Assembly: GCF_000374125.1 (NCBI RefSeq)
Contig: NZ_KB893646.1
Span: 238,163-302,162 of the forward strand
Length of the DNA stretch: 64,000 bases
Source: Niabella aurantiaca DSM 17617
GTDB lineage: Bacteria; Bacteroidota; Bacteroidia; Chitinophagales; Chitinophagaceae
Reading direction: 5' to 3'
The translations under genes were made by a program, and so were the position numbers. The notes beneath the pieces are model-generated. The model saw only the letters and a list, made by a program, of their open reading frames with translations, was not told where the DNA came from and did not search any database. Shown one piece after another: positions 60,312-64,000 of this stretch (positions within the stretch are counted from its first letter, which is position 1; every line of letters begins with the position of its first letter).

Positions 60312-60920
60312 TTAATCAAATGCTTCCTGCTCTTCACGCTGCCGTTCCAGTACTTTATCGATCTGGGTGCTGAGCGCATTTGAAATATCTTCAACCGAGC
60401 CCTCACCGGGGATGGCTTTAAATTTATGCAGGGCTTTATAATGCTCCGCAACGGGTGCCGTTTCGTTCTGGTAAACAGAAAAACGGTTGCGGATCACCGA
60501 TTCGTTCGTATCATCAGAACGGCCGGAGGTTTTGCCCCTTTCCAGCAGGCGTTTTACCAGTTCTTCTTCAGAAACCTCCAGCGCCAGTACGCTGTGAATA
60601 GCGGTACGCTTCAGTTCCAGCAATTTATCCAGGGCCTTGGCCTGGTGGGCGGTACGTGGAAACCCGTCAAATAAAAAACCTTTCGCATCTTTATGCTGCT
60701 CCAGGCTGTTATCGATCATGCCGATCACTACTTCATCCGGCACCAGCTGGCCTTTGTCCATAAAATTCTTTGCTTCGATTCCCAACGGGGTTTTCTCTGC
60801 AATTTCAGAACGTAACAGATTTCCGGTAGAAAGATGCACCAGACCGTACTTTTCCACCAAACGATCGGATTGGGTTCCCTTTCCACTGCCCGGAGGACCA
60901 AATAATATTAAATTAAACAT
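60312..60920 (-). CDS. adk: Adenylate kinase
   Basis: A 202-residue cytosolic enzyme (ATP + AMP = 2 ADP). Visible: P-loop LILFGPPGSGKGTQS (7-21), AMP-binding STGNLLRSEIAEKTPLG and DGFPRTAHQAKALD, and GRSDDTNESVIRNRFSVY. The LID is the short form without zinc-binding cysteines, as usual in Bacteroidota. The C-terminal tail (about 185-202: ERQREEQEAFD) is longer than in most members. ATG at 60920. Confidence 0.97.
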   Translation of the reverse strand: MFNLILFGPPGSGKGTQSDRLVEKYGLVHLSTGNLLRSEIAEKTPLGIEAKNFMDKGQLVPDEVVIGMIDNSLEQHKDAKGFLFDGFPRTAHQAKALDKLLELKRTAIHSVLALEVSEEELVKRLLERGKTSGRSDDTNESVIRNRFSVYQNETAPVAEHYKALHKFKAIPGEGSVEDISNALSTQIDKVLERQREEQEAFD

Positions 60921-61219
60921 TTACGTTTTTTCTTTTAAAGTGATGCCAACAAATATAGCAAAGCTTATCCAAAAACGGCATTTTTGACCTGTTTATTAAA
61001 AATCGTTCAAAATTGCAGTATTTCGTATTTCCGCTGCTTATTTCCCAAAGCAATAATGTAGTCGGGGCAGGATGTACCAGGTACTCCTGCATGCGGAACA
61101 TCTTCCTGATTCGGGAAGACACCGTCAGGCCGGCCGCGGTACGTGTATCGCATGCTACCTCAGAAAAAATATCTACAGCAGGCGCGGTTTGCGCCGGCGT
61201 CCTCAAACCTTTTGTGTTG

Positions 61220-61227
61220 TATCTTTG
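61220..61227 (+). promoter_or_regulatory. Bacteroidota -7 element upstream of msrB
   Basis: TATCTTTG is an exact match 20 bases before the ATG at 61248; it also excludes the open frame further upstream (61143) as the start. Confidence 0.45.
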
Positions 61228-61247
61228 TTATCATACAAAAAGCCGTT

Positions 61248-61808
61248 ATGAAATATTTTTCATTAATACTATTCATAATCAGCGTATTATTTCAGCATTG
61301 CGGCTATTCCCAATCCAAGCCCGGCATCAAACCGGATTCTATAAATATGAAAAAAGAAAACAACCCGGTCTACTCGCGTTCCGATAGTTCGAAAATAAAT
61401 CTTTCCGAAGACGAATGGAAAAAAATACTTCCCGAAGAAGTGTATTACATCGCACGGCAAAAAGGAACGGAGCGCCCCTGGACCAGTAAATATGAAACCT
61501 CAAAGGAAATAGGCACCTATTATTGTGCGGCCTGCGGCAATCCGCTGTTTAAAAGCGATACCAAATTCGAAAGCGGCTGCGGCTGGCCCAGCTTTTATGA
61601 GCCCATCAGCAAAACCAGCGTGATCTACCTGGAAGACCGGTCACATGGCATGGTGCGCACCGAGGTAGAATGCGGGCGCTGCAAGGCACACCTGGGCCAT
61701 GTATTTAATGACGGACCGCCACCTACCGGGCTCCGCTATTGCATCAACGGCGTGATCCTTGATTTTGAAAAGGCAAAAAAGGCTGAAGAAACATATAAAA
61801 AGCAATAG
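61248..61808 (+). CDS. msrB: Peptide-methionine (R)-S-oxide reductase, exported form
   Basis: A 186-residue protein from ATG 61248 with an N-terminal signal (about 1-20; a Cys in FQHCGYS might be a lipobox, though it is weak). The MsrB domain covers about 50-180: LSEDEWKKILPEEVYYIARQKGTE, zinc knuckles CAAC and CGRC, FESGCGWPSFYEPI, and RYCINGV with the catalytic Cys. It repairs oxidised methionine in envelope proteins with a reductant such as a thioredoxin-like protein. The MsrA half is not present. Confidence 0.93.
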   Translation: MKYFSLILFIISVLFQHCGYSQSKPGIKPDSINMKKENNPVYSRSDSSKINLSEDEWKKILPEEVYYIARQKGTERPWTSKYETSKEIGTYYCAACGNPLFKSDTKFESGCGWPSFYEPISKTSVIYLEDRSHGMVRTEVECGRCKAHLGHVFNDGPPPTGLRYCINGVILDFEKAKKAEETYKKQ

Positions 61809-61872
61809 CACGGCTACCTTTCTCCAATAAAGTTTCCTTCTGGTAAAAAGAACACTACAACAGGTTTGTAGT

Positions 61873-61880
61873 TATTTTTG
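61873..61880 (+). promoter_or_regulatory. Bacteroidota -7 element upstream of SRPBCC/GyrI-like gene
   Basis: TATTTTTG matches exactly and ends 17 bases before the ATG at 61898. It overlaps an in-frame GTG at 61880, arguing against that start. Confidence 0.4.
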
Positions 61881-61897
61881 TGCGCAAAATCACACGC

Positions 61898-62899
61898 ATG
61901 AAATTTATCAGAGGAGTCCTGTTGTTCCTGATATTTGTGGTCATCTCCCTATTTGTACTTTCGTTCCTGGCCCCCGACAAACAGCAGGTGGTAAAATCCA
62001 TTGTGATCAACGCTCCGGTCAAAAAAGTATATGCACAGATGATCCTGTTGCAAAACTTCAACAACTGGTCTGTTTGGAACCAATCGGATTCCTCCATCCG
62101 CTATACCACCAACCAGCTGCCGGACGGGCAGGTGGGCACAACGGTAATGTGGGAGGGAAGCGCGCTCCTGGCCGGAAAAGGAAAGATCGCTTTAACCGGC
62201 CTGATCCCGGAAAAACAGATCACACATCACATCAGCCTGCTGGAACCCCAGAAACTGGAAGCCGATTCCCGGTTCGATTTACGGGATCAGAACGGCGCCA
62301 CCACTGTTACCTGGACCTTTACCATTCCCTCCGAAAAGCCCTGGAACGTGTTCAATATGTTTTTTAATCTTGAAAAAGAAAAAGGCAGCGACTTTGAAAG
62401 AGGGTTGCAGGCGCTGAAGCTGATCATCGAAAAGGCGCCCATCCGGGATCAGAATGCGCCCAAAATTATTACCGCTCATTTTCCTTTGACCCACTATGTG
62501 GCCATCAAACAACGCGTTCTTTGGGCGGATCTCTCCAGCTTCTTCACGACGCATTTTCACCACCTGGAACACTATACATTAAAGGACAGCGCAACCGCTT
62601 CGCTGCGTGTGGGCCTTTTTTACAAAAAGGATGAAAAAGCGCTCCAAAGCGATGTTGCGGCGGCCGTTGAAATCCCCGCCGGGTTTCAGCCACAGTTGCA
62701 GACCCCGGAGGAACGGATCAGCGTTCCTGCAGCTAAAGCCATAGAAGCCACCGTCAAAAATACCCCGGCACTCAAAGACCTGGCCTACAAAACCCTGAAC
62801 GACTATGCAGCCGAAAAACAGCTTAAAATAAAAATGCCGGTCATTGAACAATACAACGCAAGGGATTCTACAGCACGTATTATTTACCTGGTAGAATAA
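61898..62899 (+). CDS. Membrane-anchored SRPBCC plus GyrI-like ligand-binding protein
   Basis: A 333-residue protein from ATG 61898. One membrane helix at 8-26 (LLFLIFVVISLFVLSFLAP), then a START/polyketide-cyclase domain (about 35-170: SIVINAPVKKVYAQMILLQNFNNW, GTTVMWEGSALLAGKGK, TVTWTFTIPSE), then a GyrI/AraC-effector-like domain (about 185-333: FPLTHYVAIKQRVLWADLSSF, VEIPAGFQPQL). Both domains bind small hydrophobic molecules. Proteins with this exact layout are common in Bacteroidota and unstudied. Confidence 0.85.
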   Translation: MKFIRGVLLFLIFVVISLFVLSFLAPDKQQVVKSIVINAPVKKVYAQMILLQNFNNWSVWNQSDSSIRYTTNQLPDGQVGTTVMWEGSALLAGKGKIALTGLIPEKQITHHISLLEPQKLEADSRFDLRDQNGATTVTWTFTIPSEKPWNVFNMFFNLEKEKGSDFERGLQALKLIIEKAPIRDQNAPKIITAHFPLTHYVAIKQRVLWADLSSFFTTHFHHLEHYTLKDSATASLRVGLFYKKDEKALQSDVAAAVEIPAGFQPQLQTPEERISVPAAKAIEATVKNTPALKDLAYKTLNDYAAEKQLKIKMPVIEQYNARDSTARIIYLVE

Positions 62900-63227
62900 T
62901 ATGCTTAGGAAGAGCTGCCGCCAGAAGCATTTAAAGCGTATTGCAGCATTCGGGTAACAGGGCGACCTGGTGAATGATTCCACATCCGTCTGTGTTGCCT
63001 CCGGCACAAGGTTCATCAAAATTCCTTGTGCAAACCTTTAACCTGCTTTATTTACCCGGCAAGCTAAACCGGTGTCTACCGAGGTCTTTATCCATTACAG
63101 ACTCTTAATTCTTATAGCTTTATCTAAAAGGGCCCCTATTTAAAGAAAACAACAGACTTTGATACCTCTTTTAAACCAAAAGAAAGTATCACAAATATTG
63201 TTTACCTTACAGTAAATACTACTCAAA
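62900..63227. other. 328-base intergenic stretch before DUF433 gene
   Basis: No gene. Close to its right end TTTACCTTACAGTAAA (about 63201-63216) is a short inverted repeat, a possible operator of the toxin-antitoxin-like pair. The rest shows nothing I can interpret. Confidence 0.35.
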
Positions 63228-63470
63228 ATGAACGTCTATCAACAGGAGCTGTTAAAGCGCATTACAATAATACCGGGCTTAATGAGTGGGAAACCCACCA
63301 TCCGGGGTATGCGGTTCCCTGTTGGCGATATCCTGGAAATGCTGGCAAACGGTATGAGCGAAAACAGCATACTGGAGCAACACCCGATACTTGAAAAAGA
63401 GGATATTTCTGCTGCTTTGTTGTACGCTTCTTTAAAAATGAAAAATACGGTTGTTATCCATGCCGCATGA
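63228..63470 (+). CDS. DUF433 family protein (antitoxin-like)
   Basis: An 80-residue protein with the DUF433 pattern: RITIIPGLMSGKPTIRGMRFPVGDIL followed by EMLANGMSENSILEQHPILEKEDISAAL. It is a small winged-helix-like DNA-binding protein, usually encoded directly in front of a DUF5615 PIN-like protein, with which it is thought to form a toxin-antitoxin pair as antitoxin. The TGA overlaps the ATG of the following gene by 11 bases. An inverted repeat lies just upstream. Confidence 0.92.
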   Translation: MNVYQQELLKRITIIPGLMSGKPTIRGMRFPVGDILEMLANGMSENSILEQHPILEKEDISAALLYASLKMKNTVVIHAA

Positions 63471-63710
63471 GTGGGAAATCTGGCTGGATATCCATCTTTC
63501 ACCCATTATTGCCAAATGGATGGCAGCATATACAGGGCGGATCGTTAAATCCGCTTATACACTTAATCATCATACGCTTTCGGATATTGAGATCTACAAT
63601 AAAGCAAAGCATACGGAAACATAATATTCATTTCTAAAGACAGCGATTTCCCGGAGCTTATAAGCCGGCTTGGTGCTCCTCCCAAATTAATCAGTATTAA
63701 AATAACGTGA
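63460..63710 (+). pseudogene. DUF5615 PIN-like toxin gene, frameshifted and ending at an IS boundary
   Basis: From ATG 63460 the frame gives EWEIWLDIHLSPIIAKWMA, YTLNHHTLSDIEIYNKAK, then runs into TAA at 63622. From 63609 the +2 frame carries on with AYGNIIFISKDSDFPELIS and RLGAPPKLISIKI to TGA 63708, the known C-terminal half of the family. One missing base in the A-run near 63601-63609 explains the shift. The final Thr and stop (ACG TGA) seem to come from the end of the IS element that follows. The acidic residues of the PIN-like site (LDIHLSP, SKDSDF) are thereby split, so no toxin is made. Confidence 0.85.
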
Positions 63711-64000
63711 GTTCGACAAGATTTAGGCAGCAATAGCGATCCAAAAGTTTCGTTTATGCGCTTTGAAGGTAGGTTTGATATCTCTGAAGTTATATGCGGC
63801 CAGGCAGGCAAGCATGTTATTAAATCCATTGTCCACACTACGATGCCGGGTGTGCCACAAATCCTGAAAGTCCTTTAGTAAATCAATCACTGTTTCTATC
63901 AAAGCTCTTCGCTTCAACATAAACTTTTCTTTGATGGTCAATAGTTTATTTTTCATATTGCGACGGATTTTGGTAACCAGTTTAATACCCTGCTCCAATA
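63703..64000 (-). mobile_element. IS982-like insertion element, end fragment
   Basis: One end of an insertion element with its transposase reading away from the window edge. The outer boundary is put at about 63703 (AACGTGAGTTCGACAAG), where the toxin sequence ends; the matching end is outside the window, so neither inverted repeat nor target duplication can be checked. Confidence 0.6.
63723..64000 (-). CDS. IS982-family transposase, C-terminal part
   Basis: Ninety-two codons are open from the window edge to TAA at 63723. The reading contains IRRNMKNKLLTIKEKFMLKRR, then ALIETVIDLLKDFQDLWHTRHRS and NMLACLAAYNFRDIKP. The RRALIETV...L(K)...HTRHRS block with its Glu is the C-terminal DDE region of IS982-type transposases. 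The N-terminal catalytic Asp residues lie outside the window. The end of the reading is ordinary for the family, so the element may be intact. Confidence 0.75.
   Translation of the reverse strand, partial: LEQGIKLVTKIRRNMKNKLLTIKEKFMLKRRALIETVIDLLKDFQDLWHTRHRSVDNGFNNMLACLAAYNFRDIKPTFKAHKRNFWIAIAA

Noticed and set aside
1..64000. tRNA, rRNA or known riboswitches
   Set aside because: I looked in the intergenic gaps for T-loop-like GGTTCGAATCC words and rRNA stretches and found none; a tool-based scan would be needed for full certainty.

Overview
The window comes from a Bacteroidota chromosome, most likely family Chitinophagaceae (Niabella/Niastella-like; this is inferred from gene families and layout, not from a marker gene). 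Evidence: a TonB-dependent receptor with a carboxypeptidase-like N-terminal domain next to a DUF4249 lipoprotein, a LytS/LytTR two-component pair, DUF3098-uppP linkage, a DUF4369/TlpA-type thioredoxin lipoprotein, almost no Shine-Dalgarno sequences, and several start-proximal copies of the Bacteroidota -7 element TAnnTTTG. GC content is near 50 % throughout. No rRNA, tRNA or CRISPR array was seen.

Layout. 1-5.3 kb: a minus-strand outer-membrane operon (235-aa secreted protein, TonB receptor, DUF4249 lipoprotein, and a macroglobulin-like protein cut by the window edge). 5.4-9.3 kb: kbl, a secreted alpha/beta hydrolase and an S10 serine carboxypeptidase. 9.6-19.1 kb: mostly minus-strand housekeeping (YceI, TlpA-like protein, gatB, PDZ protein, K+ channel, alaS, barrel lipoprotein) plus the relic of a DUF4143 ATPase. 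19.3-22.3 kb: mgsA, a four-helix-bundle (S23) gene flanked by 29-bp inverted repeats, and uvrB. 22.5-26.4 kb: small genes, a cluster of TTGTAAC boxes, a MarR regulator with a membrane partner, and a glyoxalase relic. 26.4-31.1 kb: an accessory island with a one-TM protein, a nuclease lipoprotein, and a tight four-gene operon (HsdR-N-like nuclease, HNH nuclease, soluble helical protein, DUF4407 membrane protein). A 16-bp inverted-repeat site occurs upstream of two of its transcription units. 31.1-37.7 kb: a GHL10-type glycosidase, an acidic protein, an orphan encapsulated-ferritin homologue, a DUF4267-cupin fusion with a Crp-type regulator, an NAD(P)-binding protein and an SRPBCC protein. 37.8-44.9 kb: a nonsense-interrupted ORF6N gene, hemL, a second S23 cassette, uppP, DUF3098 and leuS. 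45.1-55.3 kb: an OmpA/DUF937 protein, M16 peptidase, LytTR regulator and kinase, FUSC transporter and feoB. 55.5-64 kb: a large TolB-amidohydrolase, two lipoproteins, adk, msrB, an SRPBCC/GyrI-like protein, and a DUF433/DUF5615 toxin-antitoxin-like pair whose toxin half is frameshifted and abuts an IS982-family element at the window edge.

Main themes. (i) Four gene relics (DUF4143 ATPase, VOC/glyoxalase, ORF6N, DUF5615). (ii) Intergenic DNA full of degenerate short-word repeats; two such repeat pairs bracket both S23 genes like ends of tiny mobile cassettes, and one heptamer tract lies inside leuS. (iii) A nuclease-plus-membrane-protein operon that is the best candidate for an undescribed, possibly defensive, system. 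(iv) An EncFtn ferritin without a visible shell gene or targeting peptide.
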